Origin: Stictocephala bisonia | Taxonomy: Eukaryota > Arthropoda > Insecta > Hemiptera > Membracidae | Reading direction: 5' to 3' | Assembly (NCBI GenBank): GCA_035578905.1 | Contig: JAQJVL010000153.1 | Span: forward strand, 248,001 to 312,000 | DNA: 64,000 nt | Shown here: piece by piece, positions 36,885 through 46,472 of the stretch | Layout of the letters: every line of letters begins with the position of its first letter | Position numbering within the stretch: position 1 is the first letter of the stretch | Position numbers and translations under genes: made by a program | Notes under the pieces: model-generated | Told to the model about the DNA's origin: nothing | Databases searched by the model: none | What the model saw: the letters and a program-made list of their open reading frames with translations, nothing else

Positions 36885-37440
36885 CTAGGGACAGTGATGA
36901 CAACAGGTTTGGTCTGTGACTAGGAACAGTGGTGAGAACAGGTTTAGCCTGTGACTAAGAACAGTGATAACTGAAGGTTTAGTATGTAACTAGGGACAGT
37001 AATGACTAAAGGTTTGGTCTGTGACTAGGAACAGTGGTGAGAACAGGTTTAGTCTGTGACTAAGAACAGTGATAACTAAAGGTTTGGTATGTAACTAGGG
37101 TCAGTGACGACTACAGGTTTGGTCTGTGACTAGGGTCAGTGACGACTACAGGTTTGGTCTGTGACTCGGGACAGTGATGACTACAGGTTTGGTCTGTGAC
37201 TAGGGTCAGTGACGACTACAGGTTTGGTCTGTGACTCGGGACAGTGATGACTACAGGTTTGGTCTGTGACTCGGGACAGTGATGACTACAGGTTTGTTCT
37301 GTGACTAGGGTCAGTGACGACTATAGGTTTGGTCTGTGACTCGGGACAGTGATGACTATAGGTTTGTTCTGTGACTAGGGTCAGTGACGACTACAGGTTT
37401 GGTCTATGACTAAGGATTGTGATGACTACAGGTTTGGTCA
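36885..37440. repeat. 35-bp tandem array, about 16 units
   Basis: CTGTGACTAGGGACAGTGAT followed by GACTACAGGTTTGGT recurs every 35 bp. Early units are more diverged (GAACAGTGGTGAGAACAGG), central units nearly identical. It begins about 15 bp after the right end of the Harbinger-like element. Alternation of TAGGGTCAGTGACG and TCGGGACAGTGATG units between about 37100 and 37400 suggests a partial 70-bp higher-order period. Confidence 0.95.
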
Positions 37441-38167
37441 ACATTCAATTGTAGAATATGAACATTTTTCATCACAAGTTGGTGTTCGTTTGACAAATCC
37501 TTTCCTCCTCAAACGTTAGCTTAACAATTAACCTGAGACATTCAACTCACTCAATAAATATCCTACTTTGGAAACGTTTTAGAGTTTGGGAGATGTTCTT
37601 TCACGTGAATGATATATAAACATTTTGGATATTGGGAGTTGGAATAGCTAATTACTTATAACGTTTTTAATTATTTGCGCAAATTATAAAGCAAATTGTT
37701 TCTATGGTAGTAATTTATGGAAGTATGAATGTTTGGGTATATTTTCATGTAAATATATTATTTTATTTTGAATCACAAAAGAAATATAAATACTATATGT
37801 TCTAAGTTTTACACTTTAAACTTAAATTTGTACAAATTTCAAAGTGAAAACAAGGTCTTTCACGTAAATAAAATTGAAATTAATCACTCTACATTATATT
37901 CCTTTCTTTATTAAAAATAAAATCACACAAATAAACACTATCTGGACTGACTAAGATACAAAAATAACCTTAAGAGTAATACTATAACAATATCTATAGG
38001 TACAAATATCAAAAAACTTAATCTTTAAAGAAGGTGTACAGTACAAACAACAATAAAAACACAATACCATACCTAAAATAAAAAAATGGGAAAATTTACT
38101 GCCTCAAAGGCTAAACCAGATTTTAGGTTCGTGTGTCATAAAATTCTTAAACAAAAATATATATACA
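37441..38167. other. AT-rich non-coding
   Basis: No gene or repeat recognised before the Helitron terminus at 38168. Confidence 0.5.
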
Positions 38168-38195
38168 CTAGCAGAAAGTACCCGTGCTTCGCCAC
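38168..38195 (-). other. Helitron 3' terminus
   Basis: On the minus strand GTGGCGAAGCAC forms a short stem, followed by GGGTACTTTCTGCTAG and then T. CTAG before T is the standard Helitron 3' end (insertion between A and T). The same terminus occurs in opposite orientation at 46441-46472. Confidence 0.75.
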
Positions 38196-38403
38196 ATATT
38201 ATGATTAAGGAACACTTACATTAGGACCTATATACGGGTTGTGTATTTTCGCCGAGGAACAAAATAATTAATTGTTAGTAACTCGAGTACATCTGCCCGT
38301 TGGTTTACCAGAATTAAAATTGAGAAAATGAGTCTGGCGTATCCAGTCTCACCACGTGGAGGCCGGCAGGTAGAGACCATATTTACAACTTATTTCCAAA
38401 AAA

Positions 38404-38407
38404 AAAA

Positions 38408-38480
<73 letters not shown>
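38404..38480. repeat. (AT)n microsatellite
   Basis: An almost pure run of AT dinucleotides, about 75 bp, within the 3' non-coding part of the Helitron. Confidence 0.98.
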
Positions 38481-38489
<9 letters not shown>

Positions 38490-38496
38490 ATTTAAA

Positions 38497-38845
38497 AACA
38501 CCGGGTAGTTTTATTTGGTAAGGCAGTCACCCTAGCCTCTGCCGAATCAATCACACCGGGTAGTTTTATTTGTTAATGCAGTCACCCTAGCCTATGCCGG
38601 AACAGTCTCACCGGGTAGTTTTATTTGGTAAGGCAGTCACCCTAGCCTCTGCCGAATCAATCCCACCGGGTAGTTTTATTTGGTAAGGCAGTCACCCTAG
38701 CCTCTGCCGAATCAATCCCACCGGGTAGTTTTATTTGGTAAGGCAGTCACCCTAGCCTCTGCCGGAACAGTCTCACCGGGTAGTTTTATTTGGTAAGGCA
38801 GTCACCCTATCCTCTGCCGGAACAGTCCCACCAGGTAGTTTAATA
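38497..38845. repeat. 54-55-bp tandem array, about 6-7 units
   Basis: CACCGGGTAGTTTTATTTGG followed by AAGGCAGTCACCCTAGCCTCTG recurs about every 54-55 bp. Two endings alternate (CCGAATCAATC and CCGGAACAGTC). It lies between the Helitron 3' terminus and the helicase pseudogene, inside the element. Confidence 0.95.
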
Positions 38846-38935
38846 TATGCAAGTACTTAAATATATTTTAGTACATTTTAGTCTGATAGATATATACGGA
38901 CAGCCAAAATTGATGTTGTTGTTGTTTTCTTAAGT

Positions 38936-39892
38936 GCTTAGTACCTCTTTGTAAACAATATTTTTAGTCCTTTTTTCTGGCTGAAGGACGACCAGACTGT
39001 CAGATGAGCTTACTCTAGAACATGCTACGTATAACTGGCCATGGGAGAAACAGTCATTGCTCAGATCTACCCCAGCCATCTTCAAACTTTGCCCTTGTGC
39101 CTTGTTAATAGTTATGGCATAGCATAATTTTACAGGGAACTGCAGACGTTTGAACTCAAAATGGTAGTCTGAGGGAATAAGAGGAATTCAGGGAATAAAA
39201 ACAGTTTCTCCTTGACCAAAGCCTGTAAATATTGTCGCTTCAATAACATGTTTATGCAGAGTTTTCACCTGCAGCCTGGTACCGTTACAGAGTTTGGGAG
39301 GGTTTAGGTTGCGGAGTAGCATTATTGGAGCACCGACTTTTAGAGAAAGAACATGAGGTGGAATTCCAGGGGGGTTCAGAGTGTGGAGAAACTCCGCTGG
39401 ATAGTGAACAGCGTCTTCTGTCTCAACCACTGAGTCCACAGATTCATACCTCACAACAGCAGAAGGCAACTTTTCTAACAACGAAAGGTTTATTATATTT
39501 GCAGAGTCGTTAGTTGGGGTAAGAATCGCCCTCTCTTGCAACCATATTGGACTATTGTTCACATTGTCATTTAAGTTAGGATATATCTTGTCAAGCAGTG
39601 TCTTCATATCACTAACAGTATGACAAAGATTTTGAGGTATTGCACATTTACCTTCATGATCTTCTAGCAGTTTACCATCACCTATTTGTAAAACTAATGT
39701 AGAAAATTCTTCTGCTTTCAAATCTCCATTCAAATGAACTCTCATGTTAACTCTCAAAGACAGGATTTTAATTTTTGGCCATAAGAAGGATGACTTAAGG
39801 CACGCTTTCACCTCATCAGCCCGAGTTCCTCGAGGTATCACGGGCAAGGTTTGCCTGAAGTCTCCAGCCAGCAGAACTGTTACTCCGCCCAT
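38936..39892 (-). pseudogene. Helitron helicase, C-terminal half
   Basis: The minus frame starting at 39892 encodes VTVLLAGDFRQTLPVIPRG, helicase motif III (GDFRQ) of the PIF1-like SF1 family, then VNMRVHL and a region ending in GQGETVFIP at a TGA (39188-39190). In the same frame beyond this stop the protein continues with SDYHFEFKRLQFPVK, AITINKAQGQSL and GQLYVACSRVSSSD, the last two being motifs V and VI. The TGA therefore looks like a nonsense mutation. The frame differs from the N-terminal half, with a shift near 39870. Confidence 0.88.
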
Positions 39893-41051
39893 TAGACGTT
39901 TGCATCCTGATGTCTTGAAGTGTCCTGTCCAGAGCCTCTATACCTCCTTTGTGGGCCATGGTACACTCGTCCCAAACAATTAATACTGTTTCTTTGAGTA
40001 CCTGGCCCATATTGCTTTGTCCTGATATGTTGCAAATAGGTGTTTCTGAGTGGTTCAGGTTGAGAGGCAACTTGAAAGCTGAATGAACCGTCTTCCCACC
40101 ATCAAGCAGTGTCGCAGCAATGCCAGAGGATGCAACTGCGATGGCAATCTTTTTCTCACACCTTATTCTTGCTAACAACAAATTGATCAAAAATGTTTTT
40201 CCGATACCACCAGGAGCGTCCAGGAAAAAGAGTTGCCCAGATTCTGAAATAATACTGCAGGTAATTTCTTTGTAAATATTCAGTTGTTCTTCGTTCAGCT
40301 TTGGAACATTTACAGCAACCATTTCACAGAGCTGGACCTCATCGAAAGAAATTTCTCTGAGGCGTTCCAGGTTGTTAGTGATGGACTCTTGCTCGCGAAG
40401 TGGTGTAGGAAGACCATAGTTTTGGAGACGGTTGCCAGACATTGAATACACCAAATCTTCGAGTAAAGCCAAACATTTGTTGTACACAATGTCCATACGC
40501 TGTTGCACATCCCCAAACTCTGTCTCCATCGACCTCTTTACGTCGTCCGCCAAACTGTCGCGGTGTTTTTCCCATAATGTGAGAGGACTACTTACTTGGC
40601 AAAACACCAACATGATGGCAAGTAGTTCGCGGATCTTGGACGGGGAGTCTGAGAGTGAAGCTTCTTCTAGTGTTCGATCCCAGTGAGTGTCGTCTTCGAG
40701 CAAACCAAGAGCTGTACATGCAGACTGAAACGCTTGGTGGATCACTCCATTTACGTTCCTAAGATATTCAAATGACGTAGGCCCTTTAACTTCGTGTAGG
40801 AGAAGGCGTAGAAAATAGCACTCAGAGTTATTAGGGTGAACAGTATATACCCTGCCTAAAACCTGATCTTTTTTCACCCCGGGATAGCCTGGTACTGATT
40901 TCCCTTGCTTTCTTCTACAAAAGGTATTCTTTTTCCATACGAAATATGACGGAACTTCAGAGTAAAGGAGGGTTCTTGCAAACGCATCGGTTTTGCACAG
41001 ATCGAAGAAGCCCAAAAGACTAGTTTTTGGCGGGTTGTTTAGCCTTTCCAT
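39816..41051 (-). pseudogene. Helitron helicase, N-terminal half, and Rep-helicase linker
   Basis: A 411-codon minus frame. The first half (NNPPKTSLLGFFDLCK, YFVWKKNTFCRRKQG, GRVYTVHPNNSECYFLRLLL) is the linker typical between Rep and helicase in Helitrons. Then come LNEEQLNIYKEI, the Walker A loop DAPGGIGKTF (near 40200), VASSGIAATLLDGGKT (motif Ia) and IVWDECTMAHK (motif II, near 39970). The helicase unwinds DNA for rolling-circle transposition. It is separated from the upstream Rep part by a small frameshift near 41045 and from the downstream half by one near 39870; otherwise the motifs look intact. Confidence 0.92.
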
Positions 41052-41554
41052 GACATTTTCTTCGTTAAATAAACTCTTTGGCCGTTTTCAAGATGAACTG
41101 CAGGATGCATGACTGGGGGATGGCGATCGTGTATTGGAAAGCAGAGAATTCGCCAGACAGCTTCAGAAGTACTAATGTAGCGTCCTGTCTGGTACCTTGT
41201 CACCTCGTCAAGTTCATTTTCAACTGTAAAAGCTGCTTGATCGGACCCTTTGTTGACGTATTTGCAAATATATTTGATAGACTTGACAGAGTTGCAGTAC
41301 TCGACGTTGATATGCGCTGAAAAGGTGCGAGACAGGACAGGGTTAAAAGGTACCACCCATTGATTGTCAAGCTTTACCCCGTTGATGTCAACAACAAATC
41401 CACCATCTGAAGGAGAACGCCTACGGTATTTAGGATAACCGTCTTCCCCAGTCTGTGTTTCTCTTGGTAGAGGACGGGGATACTTTTTGCTGCAAGCTCC
41501 ATTAACCATACAGGGTGAATTTCTGTTGAGAGCACCACATGGACCGTGGATCAT
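41039..41554 (-). pseudogene. Helitron Rep, C-terminal part with double tyrosine
   Basis: After the insertion the Rep reading resumes with MIHGPCGALNRNSPCMVNG, CSKKYPRPL and VDINGVKLDNQWVVPFNP. The motif KYICKYVNKG follows, whose two tyrosines (Y-x-x-x-Y) are the nucleophiles that cut and join DNA in Helitron Rep. The segment ends near TGRYISTSEAVWRI and a frameshift at the boundary with the helicase part. It is cut off from its HUH half by the insertion at 41555-42806. Confidence 0.9.
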
Positions 41555-41599
41555 ACAGTATAAGGTTATAATATTATATATAACCATTATGTATGTTTG

Positions 41600-41945
41600 C
41601 AGCCCTCACCATTATTTACCCACCTCCGCCTGACGTACGATAAATGCTATATATAAAGTACATTTATTTCCTGTATCTTTGTCACGTTATGACAAATGTA
41701 ATGTTCGCGGCTAACAAACTGTTGAAACTTCTCAGCGAACTACAGAAGTAATCACCTACACCCCTCACCATCATTTACCCCCTCTCTTGACATACATACT
41801 TTACGTTATATGTAAAGTACATTTATCCCCTGTACTTTTGCCATGTCATGACAAATGTAATGTGCGCGGCTAACAAACTGTTGACACTCTCCAGTGAAGT
41901 ACAGAAGTTATCACCTACAGCCCTCACCATTATTTACCCACCTCC
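41600..41945. repeat. Two copies of a roughly 170-bp repeat
   Basis: CCCTCACCATTATTTACCCA, AAGTACATTTAT, ATGACAAATGTAATG and GCGGCTAACAAACTGTTGA occur in the same order twice, starting near 41601 and 41764, with a third partial start at about 41921. Several substitutions separate the copies. Confidence 0.9.
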
Positions 41946-41954
41946 CCTGACGTA

Positions 41955-42255
41955 CGTCCTACAGTGGTATTGACCCACTCACCCACATATACACCTACAG
42001 TGGTATTGACCCACTCGCCACTCCATACACCTTTAGTGGTATTGACCCACTCGCCCACCCATACACCTACAGTGATATTGACCCTCTCGCCACCCCATAC
42101 ACCTACAATGGTATTGACCCACCCACCCACCCACAAACCTACATTGTATTGACCCAACGCCCGCTCATACAAGTACAGTAGTATTGACCCACCGGCTACC
42201 CATACAAGTACAGTGGTATTGACCCACCGCCCACCCATACAAGTACAGGGGTATC
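41955..42255 (-). repeat. 36-bp minisatellite, block 4a
   Basis: About eight units with the C-rich strand on +, for example CAGTGGTATTGACCCACTCG and CCCATACACCTA. Units differ from other blocks in having ACACCTACAGTGG and ACTCGCC, so this is a distinct subfamily. Confidence 0.93.
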
Positions 42256-42402
42256 AATGTTACTGTTCGTGTATGGGCGGGTGGGTGGGTCAATGCTACT
42301 GTACGTGTATGGACGGGCGGGTGGGTCAATTCCACTGTACATGTATGGGTGGGCTGGTGGGTCAACAGCACTATACGTGTATGGGTGGGGAGGTTGGTCA
42401 AT
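42256..42402 (+). repeat. 36-bp minisatellite, block 4b, inverted to 4a
   Basis: About four units with the G-rich strand on +, such as GTGTATGGGCGGGTGGGTGG followed by GTCAATGCTACTGTAC. The first unit has GGGCGGGTGGGTGGG, an ideal G-quadruplex pattern. The orientation flips at about 42250 without spacer. Confidence 0.93.
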
Positions 42403-42544
42403 GCTACCCTAACCACTAACACACATTTACTGATTGAGAATAAATCTGTTCAACTTCTTCACCAACTACCTGATTAATTGAGTTACCCCATGTTTTGACT
42501 GGATTTCGTGATAAGATTTTGATTGTTACTTTCTTTCTTGAAGC

Positions 42545-42752
42545 TACCCACCCGTACACGTACAATGGTATTGACCCACCCACCTGCCCATACACGTACA
42601 GTGGTATTGACCCACCCACCCGCCCATACACGTACAGTGGTATTGACCCACCCACCCGCCCATACACGAACAGTGGTATTGACACACTTGCCCACCCATA
42701 CACGCATAGTAGTATTGACCCACCCACCCACCCATTCACGCACAGTGAGGGT
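42545..42752 (-). repeat. 36-bp minisatellite, block 5
   Basis: About six units with the C-rich strand on + (GTGGTATTGACCCACCCACC then CGCCCATACACGTACA). Central units are identical. Lies in the same insertion as blocks 4a and 4b, 140 bp away. Confidence 0.95.
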
Positions 42753-42806
42753 AAAAGTGGACTTTATGTATAAAACAGTTGACAGTTATGACGGACATTG
42801 GTATTC

Positions 42807-43900
42807 ATCATCATTGACTTCACAATCTCATGGAGGGCAGGGTCTAGCTCTGGGTCAGGTATCTCTGCACAAATAACTTTGTCAATCATGTCTGGTTTAA
42901 TCTTTTCTTCTAGCCAAAGCAGAATGTGTACATGAGGAAGGCCTCTTTTTTGCCATTCTATGGAGAACATGTGACATCTACATGCTCCAAATATAGACCC
43001 TTTCGTTAGTTTCATCAAATGCTTTACTTTTAAGTAGAAAACCCACGCTACCAAGTCATGTCTGTGCTGAGCCTTCTGACCTTCCTTGAGTAGTTCACAT
43101 ATCTCTCGCCATTTTGGGTTGCACGTAAAAGTTATAAAGAGATCTGGACGACCTAAATGGCGGACATAGGTCATGGCATCCTGAGTACGCTCATGCATGT
43201 AGCGAGGTCCTCCAGTGAAGCTTGATGGCAGTACAACCATCTTACCCAGCTCCGATACCTGAGCATCAGCTTTTCTCATGGCATCCTTCAAGTGAATGTA
43301 GTCTTCACTCCTCAACTTTTTTTGGTTGTTTCGAATGAAGTTTAGCCGTTCTGTTTCAATTTTTGCGTACATATCAACCAAAAATTGGTTGAGGAGGTTG
43401 CGAAACAAAAGTAAATTTGGTTCTTCGCCTTCTCGCTCCATTAAATTATATCCGTAGAAATCAGCTGCAGACACAGTTTTCTTAAGTGCTGTCTTGGTGT
43501 TTGGGTCACGCTGAGGGATGTTGATACAATAGCCATCTTCACCACGGCAGAACATGAGAGGATACTGAAGAGAATCATACGCTCGATGTAGCTCACTGAT
43601 TCTTATCAGTTTGTCTTCCCTACTGTATAGCACAATGTCTCGCTTTTCAAACACCTGGCCTACAATCAAGACAGCAACTTCGTTAGTGGTAGGAGTATTG
43701 TAACGTCCCTTGTGAGCACTCGAAGGCTTCTGGTCAGCAGTGATAACTACCTGGAAATCTTGCTGATCTTTGGGAACAGAATCAATAGCAGCTTTGAACT
43801 CTTTGATATATTTGATATGTTCATGAAGAATTTTTTGGAGCTGGCCTACCAATGCTGGCTTGACATCTTGAAAGTACCCACAGCGAATGTCTCTTTCACG
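42807..43900 (-). pseudogene. Helitron Rep, N-terminal part with HUH motif
   Basis: A minus frame of over 340 codons. It contains FEKRDIVLYSREDKLIRISE, AYDSLQYPLMFCRGEDGY and NLLLFRNLLNQFLVDMYAKI, which is the Helitron_like_N region. Then follow YMHERTQDAMTYVRHLGRPD, LFITFTCNPKWREI and SIEWQKRGLPHVHILLWL. H-V-H in the last is the metal-binding HUH motif of rolling-circle nucleases. The protein would go on into KSMMIHGPCG, but the insertion interrupts it after KSMM and adds a short foreign tail and stop. The upstream end connects with the 43908-44174 frame through a frameshift. Confidence 0.93.
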
Positions 43901-43907
43901 GTTATCA

Positions 43908-44822
43908 TCACCAACAAAATATATCTGAAGGAAAGACGGCTGCTGTTCGAGGCATTAGACTCCCTATTCTATGATAAACCTGGCCTTGCACCTTATATGT
44001 TGGCATGAAATGGTCTCCTTTTATCTCTTTTGCTCCAAACGACGTCATTTTGGAAACAACCGTTGTATTTGCGAATATTATTAAGAAAATGCTCAGCCTC
44101 AAGATGGTCGTGAGAAAGAAGGCTATGTAAGGGGTCGGGATATTTTTGAAAGGGAAGCAGTTGAACTTTTCCATTACTGCAACACATTCCGGGGCTTTCG
44201 TCTTTCCATTTTAAAGCATGGCAGACATTGCACTTTTCTCGAGGTCCAAGTTGAACTATTTTATCTGTAGAATATTCAATGTTTGGGTCATACTTGAAAC
44301 CTGAGAGTTTCTTGATTGTCCATGGCAGTAACTTTACTTGTGAACGCCTCTCATTGTACTTTGACGTAGCCTCACGATTAACTTCAGGATGGTTTTTTGA
44401 GTACTTCTTTACAGACTTTCTGTTAATCTCGGGGTTGTTCTCGGTATATTTTTAACAGCCCTTCTGTTTACTTCTGGGTGGCTCTCGGCATATTTTTGAA
44501 CAGCCCCCCTGTGCACTTCAGGGTGGCTCTCGGCATATTTTTTAACAGCCTTTCTATGCATTTCAGGGTGGCTTTCCGTATTTTCAGCAACAGACTCCCT
44601 AACCTGCTTTTTTCGGATGGAATCAGTGAATCTTTTCCTTCGTTTTCTACCTCTAGATTTTTGAGGTGTGATCACTGTGACGATTGATTCGTCCGAACTC
44701 ATGTCTAAGGGAGTTTCAAGGTTTGATAGGATGGGCTGAGAAGAGCCTGGTTGGACTGCAACAGGTTCATAGACACAAAGGGAAGATGGGCCAGGTTTGG
44801 ATGTAATAGGGTCGGTGGGCAT
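43908..44822 (-). pseudogene. Helitron N-terminal linker with peptide repeats and CxxC
   Basis: From 44822 the frame gives a proline/serine-rich start, a basic patch (GRKRRKRF) and about three copies of KYAESHPEVHRRAV-type peptide repeats, known from other animal Helitron proteins. A one-base loss in a T run near 44450 shifts the frame; further repeats (NNPEINRKSVKKYSKNHPEV) and CNVCHALKWKDESPG follow in another frame. Then after a further shift near 44055 comes SFGAKEIKGDHFMPTYKVQG followed by QVYHRIGSLMP. The CxxC and CC pairs suggest a zinc-binding segment. Three frames are needed, so it is clearly a pseudogene. Confidence 0.85.
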
Positions 44823-44912
44823 AGATTCAAAAAAACCAGGTTGGGATTTTAATGTTGAGGCATAATATTTTGAGGTATGTAGACTTTTTTGAAAATAATT
44901 TGGTACATAAGG

Positions 44913-45368
44913 TTATTCGCAAGGTATAAGAATGTCAAAGTGCCCTGCCATGTCATCACCAGAGAACTTAAGTCTTTTTATTTCCTGAACCTCATCCCCA
45001 TAACAGGCTAAGAGTTTTCTGTCACGAAAGAGCTCGAACTTATAAGGAAATACCTCTGCTGCAACCATGAGCTCACAAAAGGTTCCATAGAAGTAAGGCT
45101 GTGACATGTCGGCGATATACTGACGTTTAGTTCTGTAAGGGACTTTATTTATGGTCAAGGTGTAAGGCTTAAGTCTGCGCCAGTTGTTGGACACGTGACG
45201 CACAATGTCAGCGCGCACTCGGAGTGTTAGTGTAGCTGTACAGTGGACCAGATAAGATAAAGAGGAGAAAAGGCAAGCCCCGTCCCCAGTGATCTTTATG
45301 ACATGGTGAGGTACTGCCACACCATCAATATCGAATGTTTCAATAACCATTGTCGTGCAACTGTTCAA
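44913..45368 (-). pseudogene. OTU cysteine protease domain of Helitron
   Basis: This 151-codon minus frame is itself uninterrupted, but it belongs to a broken element. It encodes VIKITGDGACLFSSLSYLV, the OTU motif GDG-x-C-LF with the catalytic cysteine, then TLRVRADIVRHVSNNW, YIADMSQPYFYGTFCELMVA and a C-terminal GHFDIL whose His fits the catalytic histidine. OTU domains remove ubiquitin or act as proteases; several animal and plant Helitrons carry one and its role in transposition is unclear. The start at 45368 is the first ATG and gives a typical OTU domain length. Whether it is a separate ORF or fused to Rep cannot be seen. Confidence 0.88.
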
Positions 45369-46089
45369 AAAAAGTATTAAGATGAATAAAGAAAAATTTA
45401 GCTTTGTATTTTAGAAGAAGAAGATGAAGTGAAAAGGTTCAAACCCAAGCAGATGATCTAGAATTGAAGCAAGCAGTAAGTAAAAGAAGCAAATAGTTAA
45501 CAGAATAAAATACCAATATAAACTCATGTAGTAAGGGAACACCCTACCCAAAGTGGAGTGGCCGGAGTTGTAACTACAGAGTTATGTCAACTGTATCAAG
45601 TTTGAACCAGGAGAACTATTAAGAATGTCAGAGTTATGAGATGAAAAAAGGTAAAAAAATGATGGTATGAAAGGATGTGAGGCAATCGAATACTATGGTA
45701 GCAAATAGTGGGGCAAAAGAAAATATTTAAGAAAAAGTAGGTAGTATTCAGAAGCAATAAGCAATGGACAGAACTGAACAAACAGCAAAGCAGTGTTCAG
45801 GTCAAAAGCGTGTACTGGACTGATATGAGCCGAGCCGTACTGCGGTGCGGTGCTGGTGAGGTGCGGGGAGTGGGAGGGAGGGCAGAGGTCAACTGATAAG
45901 AACCGGCCTTCTAGTGAACAGCCAAGACTGCTATCGCTAATTTACAATCAGCCGAAGAATCATAGTATCAAGTTTATTTGTGATCTGTTGTCTAGGTTTA
46001 GAAAATATACAACAATCGTCAAGTATCGAGTTTTTTGCTGTTTGGTTTGAAACGTGATTGAAATGTTTTTTTTTTTTTTTATAAGCACT
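45369..46089. other. Non-coding, may include the Helitron 5' end
   Basis: The Helitron 5' terminus (TC on the minus strand, GA on +) should lie here, but I cannot identify it without other copies. A GC-rich patch with GGTGCGG repeats lies at about 45835-45890. Confidence 0.4.
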
Positions 46090-46472
46090 TATGCAAAGAA
46101 TAAAGAGTTATAGTGCCGAGCAGAACCAAACTTGTTGTAAAATTTTTATTACAGTTCATTTAAGACCTAAAAGAAAGCTTAGCACCAATTTTAGTTGCGA
46201 TCTGCTTTGTAAGTTCAGAAAAAACGTCCCAGAATTCATCTTAGACCTAAAAGGAAGTTTAGCACCAAATTTGCTTTTAATCTAATGTTTAAGTTCAGAA
46301 AATTCGAAAATTAAACGTCGCGTTTTACGCGGTTTGGTCGAAAACCCGATTTAATTTTTTGAAACAGTTTCTCAGATAGCACCTAAAACTCTAGAGAAAG
46401 CTACATACCAATTTGCATTCGAATCCGTTCCTTAATCATAATCCGTAGTGAAGCACGGGTACTTTCTGCTAG
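46090..46472 (+). repeat. Diverged 290-bp repeat copy ending in a Helitron 3' terminus
   Basis: The body resembles the two copies that follow (AGACCTAAAAGGAAG, GTCGCGTTTT, GCGGTTTGGTCG, AGAGAAAGCTAC, CGAATCCGTTC). After CGAATCCGTTC the sequence switches to CTTAATCATAATCCGTAGTG, then GAAGCACGGGTACTTTCTGC and TAG. That last part is the inverted match to the Helitron end at 38168-38215, with a CCGT-loop-ACGG stem and CTAG at 46469-46472. An internal part (AGACCTAAAAGGAAG region) is itself duplicated. Confidence 0.7.

Larger units (their letters stand above)
41555..42806. mobile_element. 1.25 kb minisatellite-bearing insertion in Helitron Rep
   Basis: Rep codons on either side join perfectly if this block is removed. 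The + strand has CCGTGGATCAT before it and ATCATCATTGAC after it, so ATCAT is duplicated on both sides, although the ATC repeat makes the exact size uncertain. The insert starts ACAGTATAAGG and ends TTGGTATTC; I see no terminal inverted repeats. Inside are two copies of a roughly 170-bp sequence, two oppositely oriented 36-bp minisatellite blocks and a third block. No protein gene is present. It is either a non-autonomous element carrying the minisatellite or a repair product. Confidence 0.8.
38168..45368 (-). mobile_element. Helitron (OTU, Rep, PIF1-like helicase), decayed
   Basis: All coding parts lie on the minus strand in the order expected for an animal Helitron: OTU protease, cysteine-containing linker, HUH-type Rep and SF1 helicase. 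The 3' terminus is at 38168, where the minus strand ends in TACTTTCTG-CTAG before a T, the usual CTRR end, with a short GTG-loop-CAC stem just upstream. The 5' TC terminus was not located; it should lie to the right of 45368, so the right limit given is only the coding limit. Frameshifts, one stop and a 1.25 kb insertion make it non-functional. Confidence 0.85.
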
